64,000 bases of DNA from positions 1-64,000 of the forward strand of contig DVIF01000074.1 in the NCBI GenBank assembly GCA_018711525.1. The letters are read 5' to 3'. Below are positions 27,381 through 36,012 of the stretch, piece by piece. The stretch is from Candidatus Ornithospirochaeta stercorigallinarum. GTDB lineage: Bacteria > Spirochaetota > Spirochaetia > Sphaerochaetales > Sphaerochaetaceae. The first letter of the stretch is position 1. Each line of letters opens with the position of its first letter. The translations under genes and the position numbers were made by a program. Under the pieces are notes generated by a model, which saw nothing but the letters and a program-made list of their open reading frames with translations, had not been told where the DNA came from and did not search any database.

Positions 27381-28753
27381 TGGGGAAAAAGGTAAGGAAA
27401 TACGCGAAAGTACAGGATTTCTCAAAACGAAGGGAGGAAGAGGAGGCTCAGAAGGAGAGCCCGTTTTCTTCCATAGTCCTGAAAGAGAAGAGGGAAGAGA
27501 CTCAGAAGAAGGCGGTAAAGAACACAGGAAGGAGGAAAGCCTCTGATGTCGTACAGGGGTATGACCCTAATGCATCCTTTGCCGACATCCTTTCGAATTT
27601 CGAGCGTACGGGCAATCCATATGCCATGCCGAAGAAGAAGGATGCTCCCTCCAGCCCCATCTCTTTCGGGGATATCCTTGACAAATGGGAAGGCAAGGAT
27701 AAGAAGAAAAGTCTGCAGAAAGAGCAGAAGAAAAGCACATACAAGGCTACAAGGTCGTTTGCCGATATCCTTTCTGAGTACGAGGGAGTGCCTGGCAAAG
27801 AGGTGCGGAGAGCTGTACTCGATGAGGATCTCTCCATCTCCATTGAAAAGGAAGAGGATAAGAAGGATGAAAGCCCTCTTTTCAAGAAAGAAAGCATAGA
27901 TGAGGCAAGGAGTCCCGAGGCCTCATGGTCGATCTATGGAAACAACGAGAGCTTTGTGAGGAAGGAAGAGGAGCTGAGTCCTCCAGAGCAGGGGATTCAA
28001 GAGGAGAAAAGGGAGAAAACATCCCAGAAAAGAAGCACATATAAGGCTACCAGGGATTTCGGTGAGATCCTGAAAGGATTCTATGAGAGCCATGATGAGC
28101 TCTCCAGTGAGAGTATCGCCAGAGAAGTCGAGAGCGCAGAGGAGGCTCTCATGGAGGGAAGCGAGCCTTCTTTCTTCAAAGAGGAGAGTGGGAAGGAAAC
28201 AAGGAATCCTGAGGCATCATGGTCTGTGTATGGCAGGAATGACAGCTTTATAAGGAAAGAGGAAAAGAAGACGCCTTTAGAGGAAGTGCCGGCAAAGGAC
28301 GCTGGAAACAGTCATAAGAAGAGCGGGTATAAGGGAAAAAAGGAGTTTGCAAAGATTCTCGATTCCTATGATACAAAGAAAAAAGAGAAGGCTGATGTGA
28401 AGACCTTTGAGGACATAATCAAGGAAAAGGGTGATGTTCCTTCAAAGAGGGAGTATACGGTAAGCCAGCTCAGGACGATGATGCCGCAGGCGACCCTGGA
28501 TCTCCATGGAAAGACACAGGAGGAGGCAGAAGAGGCGGTTAGTGTCTTCCTTAAAGACTGCAGGGCTCACAAGATCAGGAAGATAAGCATAATAACAGGA
28601 AAAGGACTGCATTCCGAGGGAGGTGTGGGAGTCCTTCGCGATGTCGTCTCGGACCTGCTTGAGAAGGATGGAGGAATCTCTGAAAAGAGTAATGCCCCTC
28701 TCCAGTACGGAGGATCCGGCGCATTCTGGGTGATACTGAAGAAAGAGGACTAG
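27380..28753 (+). CDS. Smr (MutS2 C-terminal) domain protein with repetitive charged N-terminal region
   Basis: TLDLHGKTQEEAEEAVSVFLKDCRAHKIRKISIITGKGLHSEGGVGVLRDVV; N-terminal repeated [SDE]F.[DEK]IL motifs. Confidence 0.88.
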   Translation: MGKKVRKYAKVQDFSKRREEEEAQKESPFSSIVLKEKREETQKKAVKNTGRRKASDVVQGYDPNASFADILSNFERTGNPYAMPKKKDAPSSPISFGDILDKWEGKDKKKSLQKEQKKSTYKATRSFADILSEYEGVPGKEVRRAVLDEDLSISIEKEEDKKDESPLFKKESIDEARSPEASWSIYGNNESFVRKEEELSPPEQGIQEEKREKTSQKRSTYKATRDFGEILKGFYESHDELSSESIAREVESAEEALMEGSEPSFFKEESGKETRNPEASWSVYGRNDSFIRKEEKKTPLEEVPAKDAGNSHKKSGYKGKKEFAKILDSYDTKKKEKADVKTFEDIIKEKGDVPSKREYTVSQLRTMMPQATLDLHGKTQEEAEEAVSVFLKDCRAHKIRKISIITGKGLHSEGGVGVLRDVVSDLLEKDGGISEKSNAPLQYGGSGAFWVILKKED

Positions 28754-30087
28754 ATGATGCTCTTTTCCTTCCACTTCCCGCTTTTGTATCGGAGGTAGTA
28801 AAGAGTGCCGCGGCAGGTCCAGTCGGCATACATCGAGTACCATATGGCCTCGACTCCCATATGAAAGAGCCTGACAAGAATATAGGAGAGGACCACGCGG
28901 AACGCCCACATCGAGAAGAAAGATGAGAGCATTATGAATTTCACGTCTCCGACGGCTTTGAGTGTATTCGGCATTGTGAATGCGAACGGCCATATTACAA
29001 GGCAGGCTATCAGGCAGCCTCTGGCAATCGGAACCGCAAGGGCTGCACTTACATCCTCAAGCCCATAGAGATGGACTACCAGCGGGGTCAGTATGTATAG
29101 CGGTATGGTTATCAGAAGCGTCGAGAGGTATACTGCCAGCATCATCAGCCTTGTATAGTAGTAGATGTCCTTGAAATTGTTCTTGCCCCTGCACTGCCCT
29201 ACGATTGTGATGAGTGCAAGGTTTATCCCGTTTCCAGGAATGTTAGAGTATGAATTGAAGTTCCCGACTACTGCATTGATTGCTATGCTTGCAGTTCCGA
29301 GGGTTGCGATAAGGCTCTGTACCAGGATCTTCCCGATGTGGAATACGGTACTCTCTATTCCTGCGGGGATTGCAATCCTCAGTATTCTTTTAATCATGGC
29401 GGGGGAGATAGGCCCTTTTGCTATTCCGATCATGCTGAGCTCCTCGCTCCTCCTGTACATCAGGGCGAACATCATCATGCATCCAAGGACCCTTGAAGAG
29501 AGTGATGCGATCCCTGCTCCTCTCGGACCGAGGCCGAAGGCATAGATCAGTATTGCGTTCCCAGAGATGTTCACGACATTCATCAGTACTGCCGCCCCCA
29601 TTGTCCTGCCTGTCTTACCTTCGCTTCTTGAGATGGCTGTAAGTGATTCAAAGAGTGCAAGTGCAGGGTATGAGATGAGGATGGGGACGAAATAATCATC
29701 GGTGTAGGCACGTACATCCTCTGCGATGTCTCCGAATATGATGTCTATGACAAAGCCTCTGAAAAGAAGCATCAGAAGGCTCAGGACAAGTGCAATCAAT
29801 ACTGAGATGTAGATGAGGTTCCTGACACTGAGGATCGCACTTGCCTTGTCTTTCCTGCCCAGATACTGGGAAACGACAACCGCTCCACCTGTGGAGAAGG
29901 CTGTGAAAAGCTGGATTAGGAGGACTGAGACGGAGTCCACCAGAGACACTGCCGATACCGCCGCCTCTCCGCAGTTCGAGACCATTATGGTATCTGCCAT
30001 TCCGATCATCATGTTCAGAAGCGACTCGAAGATGAGTGGAATGATAAGAGTGAGAAGATATCTTGCGCTGAACTGGTGTTCCATCAT
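28750..30087 (-). CDS. MATE family efflux transporter
   Basis: LIIPLIFESLLNMMIGMADTIMVSNCGEAAVSAVSLVDSV; 12-TM pattern. Confidence 0.92.
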   Translation of the reverse strand: MMEHQFSARYLLTLIIPLIFESLLNMMIGMADTIMVSNCGEAAVSAVSLVDSVSVLLIQLFTAFSTGGAVVVSQYLGRKDKASAILSVRNLIYISVLIALVLSLLMLLFRGFVIDIIFGDIAEDVRAYTDDYFVPILISYPALALFESLTAISRSEGKTGRTMGAAVLMNVVNISGNAILIYAFGLGPRGAGIASLSSRVLGCMMMFALMYRRSEELSMIGIAKGPISPAMIKRILRIAIPAGIESTVFHIGKILVQSLIATLGTASIAINAVVGNFNSYSNIPGNGINLALITIVGQCRGKNNFKDIYYYTRLMMLAVYLSTLLITIPLYILTPLVVHLYGLEDVSAALAVPIARGCLIACLVIWPFAFTMPNTLKAVGDVKFIMLSSFFSMWAFRVVLSYILVRLFHMGVEAIWYSMYADWTCRGTLYYLRYKSGKWKEKSII

Positions 30088-30132
30088 CGACCTCAGAGAG
30101 GCACTATAGAACCTTTATGGAAAAAAGACAAT

Positions 30133-30164
30133 AAAAAAAACAGGGAGACCTCAGCGCTCCCTGT
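30133..30164 (-). terminator. infA terminator
   Basis: ACAGGGAG/CTCCCTGT stem with A8 on + (T8 on -). Confidence 0.7.
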
Positions 30165-30369
30165 ATACTATCCTTCCTTTTGTAAGATCATATGGAGAAA
30201 GTTCTACTTTTACCGTATCCCCTGGGACGATCCTGATGTAGTGCTTTCTCATCTTACCGGAAAGATGAGCAAGGATTACGAGCTTGTTCTGAAGCTCGAC
30301 GCGGAACATTGTATTGGGAAGAGCTTCCTTTACAACTCCTTCTACTTCAATTGCTTCTTCTTTTGCCAT
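30151..30369 (-). CDS. infA: Translation initiation factor IF-1
   Basis: [70 protein letters not shown]. Confidence 0.98.
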   Translation of the reverse strand: MAKEEAIEVEGVVKEALPNTMFRVELQNKLVILAHLSGKMRKHYIRIVPGDTVKVELSPYDLTKGRIVYRER

Positions 30370-30520
30370 TGTATCTCCTAAATAAAACGTTAGAAAGTAT
30401 AGGGATATAGGGAAAATTTGTCAATTCTGGGCTTTTAGTGGAAAAAGAAGGGAAATCGATTGTCTAAATTTTGATAAACACTCATACTGCTAACAGCTAA
30501 CTTAAAAAAAGAGGTTTTTC

Positions 30521-32029
30521 ATGGACGCAGTAGATAGATACCTTGAAAGCGGTAATGTGAATAAGAAGATGATCCAGTATGTCTCATCCCTCTCCCTTGT
30601 GAAGGATGTCTCTCCTTTCATAGCAGATAGGATCGTACGTGAGCTCAGGGACCAGAGGAGCAATCTCAAGCTTATAGCCAGCGAGAACTATTCATCCCTT
30701 TCCGTGCAATCTGCAATGGGGAATCTGATGACAGACAAATATGCAGAGGGCTATCCGATGCACCGCTTCTACGCCGGCTGTGACAATGTGGATGCCATAG
30801 AGGATTACGGGGCGAGGAAGGCCGAGGAGCTCTTCGGGGCCGAGCATGCATACATCCAGCCTCATTCAGGGGCGGATGCAAACCTCTGTGCCTATTGGGC
30901 GGTCCTGAATCACAAGGTCCAGGTCCCTTCCCTTGAGGAGATCGGCATAAGCAATGTAAGTGCTCTCAGCAGGGAGGATTGGGAGAAGATAAGGTCAGCC
31001 TGTCATAACCAGAGGCTGCTTGGGCTCGACTACTACTCAGGTGGACATCTTACACATGGCTACAGGCAGAATATCTCTGCGCAGATGTTCGATGCATATT
31101 CATATTCTGTCGATGAGAAGACAAGTCTTCTCGACTATGACGAGATAGAGCGCCTTGCGAGAAAGATAAAGCCTCTTATCCTCCTTGCAGGATACTCGGC
31201 ATATCCGAGGAAGATAGACTTCAAGAGGATGAGTGAAATCGCACATTCAGTCGGGGCTGTCTTCATGGTCGATATGGCACATTTCGCAGGTCTTGTCGCA
31301 GGCAAGGTCTTCACGGGTGACTATGACCCCGTCAGATGGGCGGACATCGTGACGAGCACCACACATAAGACCCTCAGAGGGCCGAGAGGTGGTCTCATAC
31401 TATGTAAGAAGGAGTTTGCAGAGAGTGTCGACAAGGGCTGTCCTCTCGTAATCGGCGGACCTCTTCCACATGTGCTTGCTGCAAAGGCTGTGGCATTTAC
31501 AGAAGCACTCAGGCCTGAGTTCAAGGAGTATGCTGCAAGGATTGTCGAGAATGCGAAAGCCCTCTCCTCATATCTTATTGAAGAAGGTGTCCCTGTCCTT
31601 ACAGGAGGAACGGATAACCATCTGATGCTTATCGATGTGACACCATTCGGCCTTAACGGAAGGATGGCGGAGAGTCTGATGAGGGATGCCGGGATAACCC
31701 TTAACAGGAATGCGCTTCCATTCGACCCGAACGGTCCGTGGTACACATCGGGCTTGAGAATCGGAACCCCTGCCGTTACGACCCTCGGCATGGGGGACGA
31801 AGATATGAGGGAGATAGCCTCGATAATAGCTGATGTCCTGAAGAACGCCCATCCTCTCATCCTTACAAAAGGGGAGAATGCAGGCAAGCCTTCAAAGAAC
31901 AGGGCGAAAGTAGGGAAAGAGATTCTTGATGATGCAAGAGATAGGGTGGAAAAGCTTCTTGGGAAGCATCTGCTGTACCCTGAACTCGATCTGGATTTCC
32001 TGGAAAGGGAATTCCTCATTGAAGAATGA
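30521..32029 (+). CDS. glyA: Serine hydroxymethyltransferase (long form)
   Basis: LKLIASENYSS, NKYAEGYP-like DKYAEGYP, TTHKTLRGPRGG. Confidence 0.95.
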   Translation: MDAVDRYLESGNVNKKMIQYVSSLSLVKDVSPFIADRIVRELRDQRSNLKLIASENYSSLSVQSAMGNLMTDKYAEGYPMHRFYAGCDNVDAIEDYGARKAEELFGAEHAYIQPHSGADANLCAYWAVLNHKVQVPSLEEIGISNVSALSREDWEKIRSACHNQRLLGLDYYSGGHLTHGYRQNISAQMFDAYSYSVDEKTSLLDYDEIERLARKIKPLILLAGYSAYPRKIDFKRMSEIAHSVGAVFMVDMAHFAGLVAGKVFTGDYDPVRWADIVTSTTHKTLRGPRGGLILCKKEFAESVDKGCPLVIGGPLPHVLAAKAVAFTEALRPEFKEYAARIVENAKALSSYLIEEGVPVLTGGTDNHLMLIDVTPFGLNGRMAESLMRDAGITLNRNALPFDPNGPWYTSGLRIGTPAVTTLGMGDEDMREIASIIADVLKNAHPLILTKGENAGKPSKNRAKVGKEILDDARDRVEKLLGKHLLYPELDLDFLEREFLIEE

Positions 32030-32038
32030 TTTCATCTC

Positions 32039-32063
32039 AAGGCTCTCAGTAATGGGAGCCTTT
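32039..32063 (+). terminator. Hairpin terminator downstream of glyA
   Basis: AAGGCTC-tcagtaatgg-GAGCCTT. Confidence 0.55.
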
Positions 32064-32079
32064 AGTTTTAGGAGAGGAA

Positions 32080-32901
32080 ATGAACAATGATGAAAGACGG
32101 GAGAGAAATCGTCGGATACTGAATGAAACACTGGATTACATACACTCTGATGAGTATTTGAGTGCGAGTGTACGCACTTCAATGGCTCATCTCGAGTTTT
32201 TCCCCTCTGAAAAGATAGTGGAGTGCGAGCGGGGGAAGTTTGAGCATCCTGCAACTGTAGTTGTCTCCAGGAAAAGGACAGCAAGTGCGCTCTATGAGAG
32301 TGGGTATGGGAGCGTGATGCTTCTGGATTTTGCTTCCGCTACGAGTCCAGGAGGTGGAGTGAGGAAAGGCTCTAATGCGCAGGAGGTGTCGCTTTGCAGG
32401 GTCTCTACACTCCTATTATCCTTGGAAAGCAGGAAAGCCCGTCCTTTCTATGAGCGCCATAGGAAAAGCGGGGATGCCTACTACTCTGATTCCCTCCTGC
32501 TCGTTCCTGATGTCGTATTCTTCCGCTCTGATGATGAGAGTGCGGAAATCCTGGCAAGAAAGAAGTGGAGGAAGGCCTCCGTCATAGTCTCCGCCGCTCC
32601 GAACCTGAGACGGATAGGGGAGTGGGAATGTTTTTCCAATGAAGAGAAAGAGAGGTACTTCGAGCTGATGAGAAGCCGTGTGGACTCTGTTTTCAGGGCT
32701 GCTGCCAAAAAAGGTGCGGACCACCTTATCCTCGGCGCCTTCGGATGCGGGGCTTTCAAGAATCCTGCAGGTATTGCAGCCGGTATCTTCAGGGATGTAC
32801 AGCAGGATTACCTGAGGTCGTTCAAAGTGATTGAATATGCCATAGGTGGGGGAAACGAGAGGGATGAGAACCACCAGGCGTTCAGGAGGGCACTTTCATG
32901 A
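32080..32901 (+). CDS. TIGR02452-type microbial PARG catalytic-domain protein with altered signature (QEV)
   Basis: LLDFASATSPGGGVRKGSNAQEVSLCRVSTL; HLILGAFGCGAFKNPA. Confidence 0.88.
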   Translation: MNNDERRERNRRILNETLDYIHSDEYLSASVRTSMAHLEFFPSEKIVECERGKFEHPATVVVSRKRTASALYESGYGSVMLLDFASATSPGGGVRKGSNAQEVSLCRVSTLLLSLESRKARPFYERHRKSGDAYYSDSLLLVPDVVFFRSDDESAEILARKKWRKASVIVSAAPNLRRIGEWECFSNEEKERYFELMRSRVDSVFRAAAKKGADHLILGAFGCGAFKNPAGIAAGIFRDVQQDYLRSFKVIEYAIGGGNERDENHQAFRRALS

Positions 32902-33449
32902 AGGATTATGAACTTGTAAGACTGTCTAAAAGGATGTCATATGCACTGCGCCATCACCCTGATGAGTTCGGACTTGAGCTTTCTTCTGACGGGTCGGTCG
33001 AAATAGGGAGGCTTATCGAGGGCATCAACAGGGCCACATCATCTGAGTATACCCTTGATTCTGTCATTGCTGTCTTGAGGATGCCTGGCAAGAAACGATT
33101 CTTCCTGAAGGATGGAAGGATTGCAGCATACTATGGTCATACGACAGAGCGCAAGGTTGTAAGGATGGAGATTGCTCCTCCATCAGTCCTTTACCATGCA
33201 ACGAGCCACAAGGCGATTGGATGCATAAGGAAGGAGGGGCTTCTTCCTATGAGAAGGCAGCATGTGCATCTCTCTGCAACCAAGGAGACAGCCCTGGTTG
33301 CAGGCAGGAGAAGGGATGGGCATCCTGTGCTGCTGAAGGTCGATGCAAAGCGGGCATATGAGGATGGGGTGAGGTTCTACCAAGGTAACGAGGATATCTA
33401 TCTGGCGGACCCTATTGGTGCAGGATATCTTACAGAGGTGGAGTACTGA
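32898..33449 (+). CDS. kptA: RNA 2'-phosphotransferase (Tpt1/KptA family)
   Basis: ATGA overlap; LSKRMSYALRHHPDEFGLELSSDG, LYHATSHKA, VHLSATKETALVAGRRRDGHPVLLKVDA. Confidence 0.92.
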   Translation: MKDYELVRLSKRMSYALRHHPDEFGLELSSDGSVEIGRLIEGINRATSSEYTLDSVIAVLRMPGKKRFFLKDGRIAAYYGHTTERKVVRMEIAPPSVLYHATSHKAIGCIRKEGLLPMRRQHVHLSATKETALVAGRRRDGHPVLLKVDAKRAYEDGVRFYQGNEDIYLADPIGAGYLTEVEY

Positions 33450-33499
33450 GGTTTTTCTTTCCTCTTGAAAGCTCTTTTTCGAGGGATTATCATTTGACT

Positions 33500-34867
33500 A
33501 TGGCTAAGATACTTATAAAAGACGGACTGCTTGTGGATACTGAATGGAAAAGACATCAGGATATCCTTGTCGACGGCTCGAAGATAGTGAGAATCGCTCC
33601 CCATATCGATGAGAATGAAATCGGAGAGGATGTGAATATAATCAGTGCCGATGGGCTTTGTGTCCTTCCCGGCCTTATCGACGCCCATACGCATTATCAT
33701 CTGGTGAGCAGGGGCACGGTCACTGCGGACAGCTTCCCTGAAGGCTCCCGCCTTGCGTCCTTCGGTGGGGTGACGACGGTTGTAGATTTCGCAGACGATG
33801 ATAAGAAAAGCCTCCTTGGGAGTTTTGACAATCGGCGTAAGGAGATGAGGGGCATGGCAATAGACTATGCGCTTCATCAGGGGGTCTATGCCTACCGAAG
33901 CGATATAAAGAAGGAGCTGGAAGAGGTAAAGAAGAAAGGAATCGGCACGATAAAGATCTTCACGACCTATAAGAATGTGGGATACCTGGTGGAGAAACGC
34001 GATGAGCTCAAGGCGATCTTCAAAGCATCAAAAGAGCTTGGAATCATGGTCTCCATACATTGCGAGGATGATGGGATGATCACGAGGATCGAGGATGGCT
34101 GGAAGGGGACCTATCTTCCAAAGGACCATGCCGACATGCGCCCCTCCGAGGCCGAAGCCGAGGCTATAAGATATGTCTCTTCAATCGCAGAAGAACTCGA
34201 TATGCCGATCTATATCGTACATCTTTCATCTGCATCTGGGCTTGAAGAGGTGAGAAGGCAGAGAAGCAGGGGTGTGCATCTCATCGTTGAGACGACGCCG
34301 CACTATCTTTTCCTCGAGAGAAGCAAGCTTGAAGGGGATGATGGTCCGCTTTATGTGATGACACCTCCTCTGAGGACGAAGGATGACAATGAGGCTCTTC
34401 AGGAGGCGCTGCTGGATGGAGAGATACAGGTTGTGGCGACAGACCACTGCTCATTCACCAGGGAGCAGAAGCTTTCAAGCCATGACTGCCGCACCATCTA
34501 CCCGGGAATCCCCGGGACGGAGGAGATGCTTCCGCTTCTAAATACATTTGCAATCAGCAGCGGACGTCTATCCCTCTCGCAGATAGTCAACCTCACATCC
34601 ACAGGTCCTGCAAAGGCATTCGGACTTTACCCTGCAAAAGGTACGCTTGCAGAGGGAAGCGATGCAGATATCGTGCTCTTTAATCCCGACCTCTCATGGA
34701 CGATCGGCAGTGATACGATCCATAGTGCCGCAGGATACAGCGCATATGAAGGGATGACAGTGACGGGAAAGGTCATGATGACCATTCTCAGAGGCAGGAT
34801 CATCATGGGGGACGGCATCTACCTCGGACTTGAAGGGGATGGACAGTATTTGAAGGCTGAGAGATGA
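33500..34867 (+). CDS. Dihydropyrimidinase / D-hydantoinase family amidohydrolase
   Basis: LPGLIDAHTHYH, IKIFTTYKN, SIHCED, IVHLSSA, VATDHCSF. Confidence 0.9.
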   Translation: MAKILIKDGLLVDTEWKRHQDILVDGSKIVRIAPHIDENEIGEDVNIISADGLCVLPGLIDAHTHYHLVSRGTVTADSFPEGSRLASFGGVTTVVDFADDDKKSLLGSFDNRRKEMRGMAIDYALHQGVYAYRSDIKKELEEVKKKGIGTIKIFTTYKNVGYLVEKRDELKAIFKASKELGIMVSIHCEDDGMITRIEDGWKGTYLPKDHADMRPSEAEAEAIRYVSSIAEELDMPIYIVHLSSASGLEEVRRQRSRGVHLIVETTPHYLFLERSKLEGDDGPLYVMTPPLRTKDDNEALQEALLDGEIQVVATDHCSFTREQKLSSHDCRTIYPGIPGTEEMLPLLNTFAISSGRLSLSQIVNLTSTGPAKAFGLYPAKGTLAEGSDADIVLFNPDLSWTIGSDTIHSAAGYSAYEGMTVTGKVMMTILRGRIIMGDGIYLGLEGDGQYLKAER

Positions 34868-36012
34868 TTAAAGCGGTATTGTTTGATATGGATGGAGTCC
34901 TCGTCGACAGCGAGGACCTTTCCATCGGAATAGGAATCAGATATTTTGAAAAGAAGGGATATAAGGCTGATAAGAAGAATTTCCTCTCCCATCTCGGGAC
35001 GGGAATGGCCGATTTCGTCCTGGGTACGGCATCGGAGCTAGGTGCTCTTGATGTGACAGTTGAGGATGCTGATGAGTTCTATCACTCGGTATATGCCCAG
35101 GAGTTGAAAAAGCATGATATCGCAATGCCGGGAGCAAGGGAAGCGCTGGAGAACTTCAAGAAGGCAGGACTCAAGATTGCAATCTGTTCTTCCGCTCAGC
35201 GCTGGAAGGTTGAGGCGAACATAAAAGCACTCGGCCTTGAGCCCTCTTTCTTCGATGTCGTCATAGCAGAGGATATGATAAAGAGGAACAAGAGCAATCC
35301 CGATATCTATCTTCTCGGCGCTGCGATGACTGGAGTCGACCTTTCTGATGCGATCGTCATTGAAGACAGCCCGGGAGGCGTCCTCGCAGGAGTCAATGCA
35401 GGGATAAGGACGGTGGCTGTATCTACGACCATGACACGAAAGGAAGCGCTCTCCTGTGGCGCCGACAGGGTGATAAGCGATGTGAAGGAAATCTCCTCAT
35501 TCACATCAGCAGAGGCTCTGGAGGAATATCTCTTCGGCATTGCAGATAAAGAGGTTCTTTATGGTGCCTCCTATGTGAAGGCTACAGGACTTCCTTTGAG
35601 AGAGGAGGTTGTCGACAAATGCATCAAGGCGGCCTTGAGCGCCCGCATGAATGCATACACCCCGTATTCGGAGTACAAGGTGGGTGCTGCAGTCCTTAGT
35701 GCCTCCAGCGGGAGGATCTATAAAGGCTGCAACATAGAAAACTCTTCCTATGGAGCGACAATATGTGCAGAGCGCAATGCAGTCACCACTGCTTTGGCAG
35801 CGGAGGGGGCGCTGGGCATAGATCTCCTGGTCGTTGCAAGTGAGGACTATCCACCGGCACCTCCGTGTGCTGTATGCCTGCAGGTGCTCTCAGAGTTCGC
35901 AAAGGCGGATACAAAGGTCATACTGGTCTCAACCTCGGGTGAGAAAGTTGAATATTCCTTCTCAGAGCTATTGCCAAAACCATTTGTTTTTCCGACTATG
36001 AGAAAATCATGA
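34864..36012 (+). CDS. Fusion: HAD-superfamily phosphatase (beta-phosphoglucomutase-like) plus cytidine deaminase
   Basis: N-term VLFDMDGVLVDSE...IEDSPGGVLAGVNAG; C-term AYTPYSEYKVGAAVL...CAERNAV...PPCAVCLQVL; single uninterrupted frame. Confidence 0.93.
   Translation: MIKAVLFDMDGVLVDSEDLSIGIGIRYFEKKGYKADKKNFLSHLGTGMADFVLGTASELGALDVTVEDADEFYHSVYAQELKKHDIAMPGAREALENFKKAGLKIAICSSAQRWKVEANIKALGLEPSFFDVVIAEDMIKRNKSNPDIYLLGAAMTGVDLSDAIVIEDSPGGVLAGVNAGIRTVAVSTTMTRKEALSCGADRVISDVKEISSFTSAEALEEYLFGIADKEVLYGASYVKATGLPLREEVVDKCIKAALSARMNAYTPYSEYKVGAAVLSASSGRIYKGCNIENSSYGATICAERNAVTTALAAEGALGIDLLVVASEDYPPAPPCAVCLQVLSEFAKADTKVILVSTSGEKVEYSFSELLPKPFVFPTMRKS

Noticed and set aside
27560-28320. Repeats in the Smr gene as a CRISPR-like or microsatellite array
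   Set aside because: Repeats are in-frame protein-level duplications with diverged DNA, not regular spacers
30400-30520. Glycine or other riboswitch upstream of glyA
   Set aside because: No recognisable tandem glycine aptamer or other conserved riboswitch core; AT-rich with ordinary RBS
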